Shown here: piece after piece, positions 1 through 6,844 of the stretch
Layout of the letters: every line of letters begins with the position of its first letter
Position numbering within the stretch: position 1 is the stretch's first letter
DNA from: Bacteroidota bacterium
GTDB lineage: Bacteria > Bacteroidota > Bacteroidia > NS11-12g > UBA955
Assembly (NCBI GenBank): GCA_018969565.1
Contig: JAGWYC010000039.1
Coordinates: 1-11,511 of the forward strand
DNA: 11,511 nucleotides
Reading direction: 5' to 3'
Position numbers and translations under genes: made by a program
Notes under the pieces: model-generated
Database searches by the model: none
What the model saw: only the letters and a program-made list of their open reading frames with translations
Told to the model about the DNA's origin: nothing

Positions 1-798
1 ATCGTGGCCGTGGACCGCACGGATTACATCAGCAGCCCGTCTATGCGCCGGCGTATTATGCAAGACAGCGTGATTTCCGTTAAACCGGGTTCCGCACTGG
101 ACGTGGAACGGGTGCTGACTCTTAAGCCTGATGCGGTATTCTATTATGAAGGAGCAGGTGGGGAAGATGCTTCCTTTTCTTTGCTCCGAAAAAAGGGAAT
201 CCGATTAATTCCGGTGAATAATTACAAGGAACAACATCCCCTGGGTAGGGCCGAATGGTTGCGTTATGTTGCAAGAATCTTTGGTATGGCATCGGCAGGA
301 GATTCTTTATTTAATGCGGTAGCCGGGAATTATGAACAGATCCGCACATCGGCGAGGAATAGTGCCCGCAGGCCAACAGTCTTGTGTAATGCGCCCTTTA
401 ACGGGGTCTGGGATCAGCCCCAACGAAATAACTACATGGCGACCATGATTCGCGATGCCGGAGGAATACACCTGTGGGATGAAGCTCAAGGCAGTGGAAC
501 CGTCAGTCTTCAGCCTGAATCGGTATTGCTGAAAGCACGTGATGCAGATGTTTGGATAAACTGCAACGACTATATGGAACTCAAGGCGCTGGAAGGGGAG
601 GATTCGCGTTTAACGCAGTTCAAAGCCTTCCGAAACCAACGCATATATGCCGCCAATGCAGGAAAGACCCTACAAGGCGCTATTCCTTTCTGGGAACAGG
701 GCGTTGTTCGTCCTGACCTGATTCTGCAGGATTTAAGACGGATATTTTCTTCCGCTTCTGCCAGAGACAGTTTCTATTTTTACCGAAAACTTCCTTGA
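1..798 (+). CDS. ABC importer periplasmic substrate-binding protein (iron-siderophore/heme/cobalamin family), 5' partial
   Basis: This is a periplasmic (or lipoprotein) binding protein that captures a metal chelate and delivers it to an inner-membrane permease. The reading frame is open from the first base, so the signal peptide and N-terminal beta strands lie left of the window; 265 residues remain. The visible start matches the family's early 'VAVDRTDYISSP' segment, followed by 'LKPDAVFYY' (41-49), the HPLGRAEW motif (79-86) typical of Bacteroidota members, and the C-terminal GVVRPDL (234-240) ahead of the last helix. These fit the Peripla_BP_2 (BtuF/FecB/FhuD) fold. The GTG at position 4 is in frame but is not a credible start because conserved sequence precedes it. 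The stop overlaps the permease start by 4 bp, which suggests translational coupling. The substrate cannot be read from sequence, and no TonB-dependent receptor is in view. Confidence 0.88.
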   Translation: MVAVDRTDYISSPSMRRRIMQDSVISVKPGSALDVERVLTLKPDAVFYYEGAGGEDASFSLLRKKGIRLIPVNNYKEQHPLGRAEWLRYVARIFGMASAGDSLFNAVAGNYEQIRTSARNSARRPTVLCNAPFNGVWDQPQRNNYMATMIRDAGGIHLWDEAQGSGTVSLQPESVLLKARDADVWINCNDYMELKALEGEDSRLTQFKAFRNQRIYAANAGKTLQGAIPFWEQGVVRPDLILQDLRRIFSSASARDSFYFYRKLP

Positions 799-1775
799 AC
801 AGCCGGCGCCTCTTTTTCATCGTATCATTATGCCTTTTAGGTTTGGCACTCCTTTCCTTGTTGATAGGCAGCGGTGGTTTACTTTGGAAGATGGATGCCG
901 GCCTGGCCCAACTGCTGTTGCTGGAATATAGACTCCCGTCAACCATCATGGCTGTGCTGGCCGGCGGCACACTGGCACTCAGCGGATTGTTCATGCAAAA
1001 CGTATTTCGAAACCCTCTGGCCGGCCCTTTTGTTTTAGGAATCAGTTCAGGTGCGAGTCTGGGCATAGCTTTAGTTATTCTGGCCGGAAGCGCAATGCCA
1101 TTCGCCCTTGGCGCGATTCCCTTTAAAGCCATAGCGGCCATAGCTGGCGCGCTGCTCATGTTGCTGCTGAACGTGGTCGTTTATGCGCGGTTAAGAAATA
1201 CCGTAGCCCTGCTCATTTTCGGAATGCTGGCCGCGCATTTCGTTTCCGCTCTGGTGGAATCCCTGCAATACATGGCCAGCGGAACAGAAATCAGGAATTT
1301 CTTTCTTTGGGGTATGGGCAATTTGCAGGTATCCGGCTGGGCACCTCATTTAGTTATTGCTGCAATTTTAATTCCGGCATGGATGACCGGAATCCGCATG
1401 CATGGAGCCATGGACGTGTATCAGTTGGGCGATGAATATGCCCGCAGCCTTGGTTTGAACATCAACCGCTACCGTAAAACACTGATGTACTTTACAGCAT
1501 TGATGGCCGGATGTGTCACAGCCTGGTGCGGCCCTTTATCATTTGTCGGACTGGTTGTTCCTCATGTGGCGCGGTTGGTACTTGGCAGCGCCTTGCATCG
1601 TCATCTTGTTACCGCCACAATTCTGCTCGGATCCCTGTTTATGCTGGCTGCTCATTTGCTGAGCATGGTTCCTGTTGCAGGAAGTCAACTACCGGTAAAC
1701 GTGATTTGTTCCATTTTAGGCGCGCCCATGGTCATGTTTCTCATATTGCGCAACAGAAATCTGTTGTTGGAATGA
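795..1775 (+). CDS. FecCD/BtuC-family ABC transporter permease
   Basis: This inner-membrane permease forms (as a dimer) the channel through which the binding protein's ligand enters the cytoplasm. The 326 residues are close to the usual 320-350. A hydrophobic helix at about 7-27 is followed by the family hallmarks: RLPSTIMAVLAGGTLALSG (46-64), RNPLAGP (72-78), LGISSGASLG (81-90), the ATPase-coupling loop LGDEYARSLG (211-220) and GPLSFVGLVVPH (246-257). The chosen start is TTG at 795, within the TTGA overlap with the preceding stop; I find no in-frame ATG giving a complete first helix, and a downstream start would delete that helix. The position usually held by Asp in the family's 'LLAD' segment near the C terminus is His287. 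The partner ATPase (FecE/BtuD type) does not follow; the next gene is rpsL. Substrate is unknown. The start choice is the least certain part. Confidence 0.9.
   Translation: MNSRRLFFIVSLCLLGLALLSLLIGSGGLLWKMDAGLAQLLLLEYRLPSTIMAVLAGGTLALSGLFMQNVFRNPLAGPFVLGISSGASLGIALVILAGSAMPFALGAIPFKAIAAIAGALLMLLLNVVVYARLRNTVALLIFGMLAAHFVSALVESLQYMASGTEIRNFFLWGMGNLQVSGWAPHLVIAAILIPAWMTGIRMHGAMDVYQLGDEYARSLGLNINRYRKTLMYFTALMAGCVTAWCGPLSFVGLVVPHVARLVLGSALHRHLVTATILLGSLFMLAAHLLSMVPVAGSQLPVNVICSILGAPMVMFLILRNRNLLLE
1751..1766 (+). repeat. Perfect inverted repeat at the 3' end of the permease gene
   Basis: CAACAG (1751-1756), a 4-nt AAAT loop and CTGTTG (1761-1766) form a perfect 6-bp hairpin just inside the permease stop codon. 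It is not followed by a T-run, so it is not a standard intrinsic terminator; it could stabilise an mRNA 3' end or be chance. A further loose CAACG/CGTTG pair lies at 1807-1827. Confidence 0.3.
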
Positions 1776-1963
1776 CGCCAACTCGTTGAAAAAGAGGGTA
1801 TTGGTCCAACGGCGGCCCTTGACGTTGCTGGATAAACGCCTTGAAAAAAACTGTTTTTATAACATGGCGGAAATACTGGAAAAAAGTCTGACAGAGTGTT
1901 GCGTAACCAGAATAATAATCGTAATTTTGCCGTCCTTTTTAGGAAGATTACGCAAATAACGAA
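1776..1963. other. Intergenic region between transporter operon and ribosomal cluster
   Basis: These 188 bp form the largest gap in the window. The left half holds several short CAAC/GTTG inverted repeats and two A/T runs near 1843-1858 but no GC-rich stem with a T-tail. The right third holds the predicted rpsL promoter. I see no recognisable remnant of an ATPase gene, no riboswitch that I can identify and no tRNA. The open frames crossing it on both strands lack protein-like features. Confidence 0.7.
1899..1929 (+). promoter_or_regulatory. Predicted Bacteroidota-type promoter for the rpsL-led cluster
   Basis: TAATTTTG at 1922-1929 matches the Bacteroidota -7 consensus TAnnTTTG at every fixed position. 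A TTG at 1899-1901 lies 20 nt upstream, a spacing that fits the -33 TTTG/TTG element recognised by the primary sigma factor of this phylum. Transcription would be expected to begin a few bases past 1929, giving a leader of roughly 30 nt before the rpsL ATG. That is the right place for the single strong promoter of a ribosomal gene cluster. The motif match is seen; activity is inferred. Confidence 0.7.
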
Positions 1964-2350
1964 ATGCCAACCATACAACAATTGGTAAGAAAAGGCCGGG
2001 AAACGCTGGTGAATAAAAGTAAGTCACCTGCCCTGGATGCCTGCCCTCAGCGAAGGGGTGTTTGTACCCGTGTGTACACTACCACGCCCAAGAAACCGAA
2101 CTCAGCAATGAGGAAGGTTGCCCGTGTGCGTTTGAGCAACGGTAAAGAAGTAAACGCCTACATCCCCGGAGAAGGCCATAACCTGCAGGAACACTCCATC
2201 GTTTTGGTGCGTGGCGGCAGGGTAAAGGATTTGCCCGGTGTTCGTTATCACATTGTACGCGGTGCTTTGGATACAGCCGGTGTGGAAGGCCGTAATCAGC
2301 GTCGCTCCAAGTATGGAACCAAGCGTCCTAAAGCAAAGGATAAAAAGTAA
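1964..2350 (+). CDS. rpsL: 30S ribosomal protein S12
   Basis: S12 sits at the decoding centre of the 30S subunit and shapes accuracy of tRNA selection. The 128 residues cover the full family length, with the near-universal blocks CPQRRGVCTRVYTTTPKKPN (28-47) and LVRGGRVKDLPGVRYH (81-96). Lys43 and Lys88, where substitutions commonly confer streptomycin resistance, are the sensitive-type lysines, and Asp89, the residue methylthiolated in many bacteria, is present. An AGGAAG lies at 1941-1946, about 17 nt before the ATG, too far to be a normal ribosome binding site. It is the first gene of the cluster, directly behind the predicted promoter, and rpsG follows after 11 nt. Confidence 0.98.
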   Translation: MPTIQQLVRKGRETLVNKSKSPALDACPQRRGVCTRVYTTTPKKPNSAMRKVARVRLSNGKEVNAYIPGEGHNLQEHSIVLVRGGRVKDLPGVRYHIVRGALDTAGVEGRNQRRSKYGTKRPKAKDKK

Positions 2351-2361
2351 GCTGAACTGAA

Positions 2362-2829
2362 ATGAGAAAAGCACGCCCGCGTAAACGCATCACTGCCCCT
2401 GACCCAAAGTTTAACGATCCGCTCGTTACCCGTTTTGTCAATGGTTTGATGTGGGATGGAAAGAAATCTACGGCCTTTACCATCTTCTATGACGCCCTCG
2501 ACCTGGTTGCCAAGAAAACCGAAGAGGAAGGTCTCGAAGTCTGGAAAAGAGCTTTGAATAATGTAATGCCTACCGTTGAGGTGAAAGCCCGACGTGTTGG
2601 TGGCGCCACCTTCCAGATTCCAATTGAAGTTCCCCCGGCAAGGAAAATTGCCGTAGGCATGAAATGGATGATTTCTTATGCCCGCAAGCGTAACGAAAAA
2701 TCAATGGCCTCCCGCCTCGCCGGAGAAATTCTCTCCGCTGCCAAAGGGGAAGGTGCTGCTGTTAAGAAAAAGGAAGATACTCACAAAATGGCCGAAGCAA
2801 ACAAGGCCTTCAGCCATTTCCGAGTATAA
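2362..2829 (+). CDS. rpsG: 30S ribosomal protein S7
   Basis: S7 is the primary 16S rRNA binder that nucleates assembly of the 30S head and lines the E-site. The 155 residues match the usual 155-157 of bacterial S7, with the N-terminal basic arm, DPKFNDPLVTRFVNGLMWDG (14-33), the beta-hairpin segment RRVGGATFQIPIEV (77-90) and the C-terminal helix ending AFSHFRV. In E. coli S7 represses its own operon by binding the long rpsL-rpsG spacer; here that spacer is only 11 nt, so the same site cannot be present in that form. The ATG follows GAACTGAA, with no Shine-Dalgarno sequence. Confidence 0.98.
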   Translation: MRKARPRKRITAPDPKFNDPLVTRFVNGLMWDGKKSTAFTIFYDALDLVAKKTEEEGLEVWKRALNNVMPTVEVKARRVGGATFQIPIEVPPARKIAVGMKWMISYARKRNEKSMASRLAGEILSAAKGEGAAVKKKEDTHKMAEANKAFSHFRV

Positions 2830-2848
2830 ACTTCAGGGATAAGTATTC

Positions 2849-4963
2849 ATGTCACGCGATTTAGCATTAACAAGAAATATCGGTATTGCCGCGCATATTG
2901 ATGCCGGTAAGACCACCACTACGGAACGCATCCTGTACTACTCAGGGGTGAACCACAAAATTGGCGAAGTACACGACGGCGCAGCTACTATGGACTGGAT
3001 GGTTCAGGAGCAGGAGCGTGGTATCACTATTACTTCTGCCGCCACCACGGTATTCTGGAACTACCGCGGTAATAAATATCATATCAATATTATCGATACT
3101 CCGGGCCACGTGGATTTTACCGTAGAGGTAAACCGCTCCCTTCGCGTACTTGATGGTCTGGTTTTCCTGTTTAGCGCAGTTGATGGTGTAGAACCTCAGT
3201 CAGAAACCAACTGGCGTCTGGCCAACAACTACAACGTTGCCCGTATCGGTTTCGTGAATAAGATGGACCGCGCCGGTGCTGACTTCCTGAATGTAGTCAG
3301 GCAGGTGCGTGAAATGCTGGGAAGCAATGCCGTTCCCCTGCAATTGCCCATCGGTGCTGAAGACAATTTTCGTGGTGTAGTTGACCTGATCAACTTCCGT
3401 GGTATGATCTGGAACGAAGCCGATAAAGGAATGACTTACGAAGTAGTGGAAATCCCCGCTGATATGCTGGATGAAGCTACCGAGTGGCGTGAAAAACTGC
3501 TCGAAGCAGTTTCAGAATACGATGACACACTGATGGAGAAGTTCTTCGAAGACCCTACCTCCATCACAGAACGTGAAATCCTAGATGCACTGCGCAAAGC
3601 GACACTGGAAATGAAAATCGTTCCCATGGTTTGCGGTTCATCGTTTAAGAACAAAGGTGTTCAGACCATGCTCGACCTGGTTATGGAATTGATGCCCAGC
3701 CCGCTGGACAAAGACAACATTACCGGTACGAACCCTGACACCGATGAACCCGTAGTGCGCAAGCCTGATTATAACGATCCTTTCTGCGCTCTGGCTTTCA
3801 AGATTGCTACCGATCCTTATGTAGGTCGTCTCGCATTCATGCGTGCCTATTCCGGAAAACTGGATGCAGGTTCCTATGTGCTAAATACAAGAAGTGGTCA
3901 GAAAGAACGCATTTCGCGTATCTTCCAGATGCATGCCAACAAGCAGAATCCCATCGAATTCCTGGGAGCCGGTGATATCGGTGCCGCGGTTGGTTTCAAA
4001 GACATCAAGACCGGTGATACCCTTTGCGCAGAAAACAGTCCCATCGTGCTGGAAGCCATGAACTTCCCCGATCCGGTAATCGGATTGGCCATTGAGCCTA
4101 AAACACAGGCTGATGTGGATAAGCTGGGAACCGCGCTGGCAAAGCTCTCTGAAGAAGATCCTACGTTCCGTGTACATACAGACCAGGATACCGGTCAGAC
4201 GGTAATCTCCGGTATGGGTGAGTTACACTTGGAAATCATTGTGGATCGTCTGAAGCGTGAATTCAAAGTTGAATGTAACCAGGGTGCTCCCCAGGTTGCT
4301 TATAAAGAAGCAATCACCAGGAATTTCACCCATCGCGAGGTATACAAGAAGCAGACCGGTGGTCGCGGTAAGTTTGCCGACATCCAGTTTGAACTTGGCC
4401 CCGCTGATGCTGATTTCGTAGGTGACGGACTTCAGTTTGTCAACGAGATCGTGGGTGGTTCAATCCCCCGTGAATTCATTCCCTCCGTAGAAAAAGGCTT
4501 CAAATCGGCCATGGTGAACGGTGTACTTGCCGGATACCCCATTAGCCGTATGAAAGTGCGCCTGTTCGACGGTTCATACCACAACGTGGACTCTGACTCA
4601 CTGTCATTCGAAGTAGCGGCTCGTGGAGGATTCCGTGAAGCTGCGAGGAACTGTGGTCCGGTATTGCTGGAACCCATCATGAAGCTGGAAGTCGTAACGC
4701 CCGCGGAAAATACCGGTGATGTTATGGGTGACCTTAACCGCCGCCGTGGACAGTTGGAAGGTATCGACGAGCGTGCCGGCTCTCAGGTGGTGAAAGCCAA
4801 AGTTCCTTTGAGCGAAATGTTTGGTTACGTAACATCATTGCGTACCATCACTTCAGGTCGTGCCAGCTCCAGCATGGAATTCAGTCACTATTCAGAAACC
4901 CCGCGCAACATAGCCGAGGAAGTGCTGAAGAAAGTTAACGGTAAATCTGCATCTAACGCCTAA
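2849..4963 (+). CDS. fusA: Translation elongation factor G
   Basis: EF-G is the GTPase that drives tRNA-mRNA translocation and, with ribosome recycling factor, splits the ribosome. All 704 residues are present. The G domain shows G1 AHIDAGKT (15-22), G2 RGITITSAA (58-66), G3 DTPGH (83-87), G4 NKMD (137-140) and G5 CGSS (262-265). Domain II follows from about 310, domain III holds SGMGELHLEI (454-463), domain IV has TGGRGKFADI (503-512), and domain V ends in a short polar tail. Every GTPase motif is canonical, so this is the housekeeping EF-G rather than a divergent paralogue. The start is the ATG at 2849 giving MSRDLALTRNIGI; a weak AGGGA lies 9 nt upstream. There is no tuf after it. Confidence 0.98.
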   Translation: MSRDLALTRNIGIAAHIDAGKTTTTERILYYSGVNHKIGEVHDGAATMDWMVQEQERGITITSAATTVFWNYRGNKYHINIIDTPGHVDFTVEVNRSLRVLDGLVFLFSAVDGVEPQSETNWRLANNYNVARIGFVNKMDRAGADFLNVVRQVREMLGSNAVPLQLPIGAEDNFRGVVDLINFRGMIWNEADKGMTYEVVEIPADMLDEATEWREKLLEAVSEYDDTLMEKFFEDPTSITEREILDALRKATLEMKIVPMVCGSSFKNKGVQTMLDLVMELMPSPLDKDNITGTNPDTDEPVVRKPDYNDPFCALAFKIATDPYVGRLAFMRAYSGKLDAGSYVLNTRSGQKERISRIFQMHANKQNPIEFLGAGDIGAAVGFKDIKTGDTLCAENSPIVLEAMNFPDPVIGLAIEPKTQADVDKLGTALAKLSEEDPTFRVHTDQDTGQTVISGMGELHLEIIVDRLKREFKVECNQGAPQVAYKEAITRNFTHREVYKKQTGGRGKFADIQFELGPADADFVGDGLQFVNEIVGGSIPREFIPSVEKGFKSAMVNGVLAGYPISRMKVRLFDGSYHNVDSDSLSFEVAARGGFREAARNCGPVLLEPIMKLEVVTPAENTGDVMGDLNRRRGQLEGIDERAGSQVVKAKVPLSEMFGYVTSLRTITSGRASSSMEFSHYSETPRNIAEEVLKKVNGKSASNA

Positions 4964-4977
4964 AAGTAATTGAATCA

Positions 4978-5286
4978 ATGATCAGCCATAAGATCAGGAT
5001 AAAACTCAAGTCTTTCGATCACAACCTGCTCGATAAAAGTGCGGAGAAGATTGTAAAGGCAGTAAAACAAACCGGTGTGGTTGTAAGTGGACCTATTCCA
5101 CTGCCTACCAGGAAGAAAGTGTTCACCGTGCTTCGTTCACCCCACGTGAACAAAAAAGCTCGGGAACAGTTCCAGGTTTGTTCTTACAAACGTCTCATTG
5201 ACATTTATAACAGTTCTACCAAAACCGTTGATGCACTCATGAAACTTGAGCTGCCCAGTGGTGTAGATGTGGAAATCAAAATATAA
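4978..5286 (+). CDS. rpsJ: 30S ribosomal protein S10
   Basis: S10 is a late-assembling protein of the 30S head that also serves, as NusE, in transcription antitermination with NusB. The 102 residues match the family length. Key stretches are IRIKLKSFDHNLLDKSAEKI (6-25), the GPIPLPTRKKVFTVLRSPHV loop (39-58) that reaches into the 16S rRNA, and the YKRLIDIYNSSTKTVDAL segment. In E. coli this gene opens the S10 operon behind a long L4-responsive leader. Here it follows the fusA stop by 14 nt, so no separate promoter or leader fits. Confidence 0.97.
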   Translation: MISHKIRIKLKSFDHNLLDKSAEKIVKAVKQTGVVVSGPIPLPTRKKVFTVLRSPHVNKKAREQFQVCSYKRLIDIYNSSTKTVDALMKLELPSGVDVEIKI

Positions 5287-5294
5287 AAATCATC

Positions 5295-5921
5295 ATGCAA
5301 GGATTAATCGGTAAAAAGTTGGGCATGACCAGCATCTTTGACGAAAACGGACGCAGTGTCGCCTGTACTGTCATTCAAGCTGGTCCCTGTGTTGTAACCC
5401 ACGTGAAAAATGAGTCAAAGGATGGCTATAGTGCCATTCAGATTTCCTGGGGCGACCTGAAACCCAAGCATGCCTCCAAAGCCATTACCGGGCATTGCGC
5501 CAAAGCGAACACGGCTCCCAAAAAGGAGTACCACGAGTTTCGCAACCCAGAAGGTGCTGAGGCCGCTGCAAAAATCGGTGACGTGTTCGATGTGAACATC
5601 TTCAACGCCGGCGATTTTGTGGACGTCATCGGAACTTCTAAAGGTAAAGGTTTCCAGGGTGTTGTAAAACGTCACGGCTTCGCCGGTGTGGGTGAAACTA
5701 CACACGGTCAGCATAACCGTCAGCGCCACCCCGGTTCTATTGGAGCTTGCTCGTTTCCGGCTCGTGTGTTCAAAGGCATTCGTATGGCCGGTCGCACAGG
5801 TGGCAACAGGGTTAAAGGAGTTAACCTCCAGATTTTAAAAGTAGTAGCGGATCAGAACCTTTTGATTGTAAAAGGCAGTATCCCGGGCTACAATGGTTCC
5901 ACCGTGATCATCGAACGCTGA
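5295..5921 (+). CDS. rplC: 50S ribosomal protein L3
   Basis: L3 is an early 23S rRNA-binding assembly initiator with a long loop reaching toward the peptidyl-transferase centre. The 208 residues match the bacterial family, beginning with GLIGKKLGMTSIFDENGR (3-20) and holding GTSKGKGFQGVVKRHGF (113-129), the loop THGQHNRQRHPGSIGACSFP (136-155) and VFKGIRMAGRTGGNRV (158-173). The E. coli-type GQNQ at the methylated glutamine of the loop is replaced by GACS, as in many non-enteric bacteria. It starts 8 nt after rpsJ and is separated from rplD by a single base. Confidence 0.97.
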   Translation: MQGLIGKKLGMTSIFDENGRSVACTVIQAGPCVVTHVKNESKDGYSAIQISWGDLKPKHASKAITGHCAKANTAPKKEYHEFRNPEGAEAAAKIGDVFDVNIFNAGDFVDVIGTSKGKGFQGVVKRHGFAGVGETTHGQHNRQRHPGSIGACSFPARVFKGIRMAGRTGGNRVKGVNLQILKVVADQNLLIVKGSIPGYNGSTVIIER

Positions 5922-5922
5922 A

Positions 5923-6552
5923 ATGGAATTTAAAGTATTAAACAAAGAAGGTGCAGATACGGGTAGAACCGTGAAACTGCCCGCTTCTATATTCGGTATT
6001 GAACCGAACGACCACGCAATCTATCTGGATGTGAAACAGTTTCTGGCCAACCAGCGTCAAGGAACACACAAATCTAAAGACCGCAGTGAAATAAGCAAAA
6101 GTACCAGGAAGCTGTTCCGTCAAAAAGGAACCGGTGGAGCGCGTCACGGTAGTATTAAAGCAGGTATCTATGTGGGTGGAGGACGTATTCACGGACCTCG
6201 TCCCAGAAACTACAGCTTCAAGTTGAATAAGAAACTCAAGCGTCTTGCTAGGTTTTCGGCACTCAGCTACAAAGCAAAAGAGCATCAGATAACCGTGCTG
6301 GAAGACATCAACATGGAAGTGCCCAAAACCAGCGAATTCAACCGCATGCTGGGCAACCTGAAGGTATCCGGACGTACTTTATTCGTAACTCCTTCACTGA
6401 ATCGCAATGTGTATTTGTCAGGCAGGAATATTCCGAACAACAGGATCCTGAATGCTTCAGATCTGAACACTTATGAAATCATGAAAGCCCATAATCTGAT
6501 CCTTTTTGAATCAGCAGTAAAGGCTATCGGGGACACTTATAACAACGACTAA
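5923..6552 (+). CDS. rplD: 50S ribosomal protein L4
   Basis: L4 is a 23S rRNA domain I binder whose extended loop lines the peptide exit tunnel, next to macrolide-binding nucleotides. The 209 residues include the basic loop with RQKGTGGARHGS (66-77) and GGGRIHGPRPRNYSFKLNKK (85-104), followed by the globular alpha/beta domain. No insertion or deletion is apparent in the tunnel loop. In E. coli L4 represses the S10 operon through a leader; nothing equivalent is visible upstream of rpsJ here. The ATG follows the rplC TGA by one base, suggesting coupled translation. Confidence 0.97.
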   Translation: MEFKVLNKEGADTGRTVKLPASIFGIEPNDHAIYLDVKQFLANQRQGTHKSKDRSEISKSTRKLFRQKGTGGARHGSIKAGIYVGGGRIHGPRPRNYSFKLNKKLKRLARFSALSYKAKEHQITVLEDINMEVPKTSEFNRMLGNLKVSGRTLFVTPSLNRNVYLSGRNIPNNRILNASDLNTYEIMKAHNLILFESAVKAIGDTYNND

Positions 6553-6553
6553 G

Positions 6554-6838
6554 ATGGTACTGAAAAAACCCCTGATTACAGAAAAAATGACGGGCCTCAC
6601 TGAGAAGAGGCAGCAATATGGTTTTGTCGTTGATCCCAAGGCAACGAAAGATGAAATCCGCAAAGCTGTGGAAGACTTCTACAACGTGCAGGTTGATCGC
6701 GTAAACACGATGATTGCTCGAGGTAAGGCACGGAAAAACAGACGTTCCGGACAGATTTCAGGTTACAACAAAGCTGTAAAGAAGGCCATTGTGACATTGA
6801 AAGAGGGTTCCACTATTGATTTTTACGAAAATATTTAA
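6554..6838 (+). CDS. rplW: 50S ribosomal protein L23
   Basis: L23 lies at the tunnel exit and is the docking point for trigger factor and signal recognition particle. The 94 residues are of normal length. LKKPLITEKM (3-12) places Glu10 where E. coli has the docking residue Glu18, and the C-terminal RSGQISGYNKAVKKAIVTL (64-82) continues into the family's KEG.ID ending. The internal loop around 60-66 (RKNRRSG) is short. It begins one base after the rplD stop and has no Shine-Dalgarno sequence. Confidence 0.96.
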   Translation: MVLKKPLITEKMTGLTEKRQQYGFVVDPKATKDEIRKAVEDFYNVQVDRVNTMIARGKARKNRRSGQISGYNKAVKKAIVTLKEGSTIDFYENI

Positions 6839-6844
6839 AAAGTA

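Noticed and set aside
680..1159. 159-codon minus-strand frame opposite the binding protein and permease
   Set aside because: The plus strand clearly encodes conserved transporter proteins here; the opposite frame is a by-product of their codon use.
1776..1835. In-frame readthrough extension of the permease past its TGA (19 codons to a TAA)
   Set aside because: The protein already ends at the normal family position and the extra residues resemble nothing in the family.
1941..1946. AGGAAG upstream of rpsL as a Shine-Dalgarno site
   Set aside because: It is about 17 nt from the ATG, and none of the neighbouring genes uses a Shine-Dalgarno sequence.
1864..1959. Small plus-strand frame of 31 codons starting at an ATG in the intergenic region
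   Set aside because: It runs through the predicted promoter, has no ribosome-binding or family support, and would lie upstream of the expected transcription start.
1685..1981. 98-codon open frame on the minus strand across the intergenic region
   Set aside because: It overlaps the permease end, the predicted promoter and the rpsL start, has no recognisable domain and an odd aromatic-rich composition; most likely a chance opposite-strand frame.
2849..4963. Possibility that the fusA product is a divergent EF-G2-type paralogue
   Set aside because: All five GTPase motifs and the domain IV and V signatures are canonical, and the gene lies in the str position.
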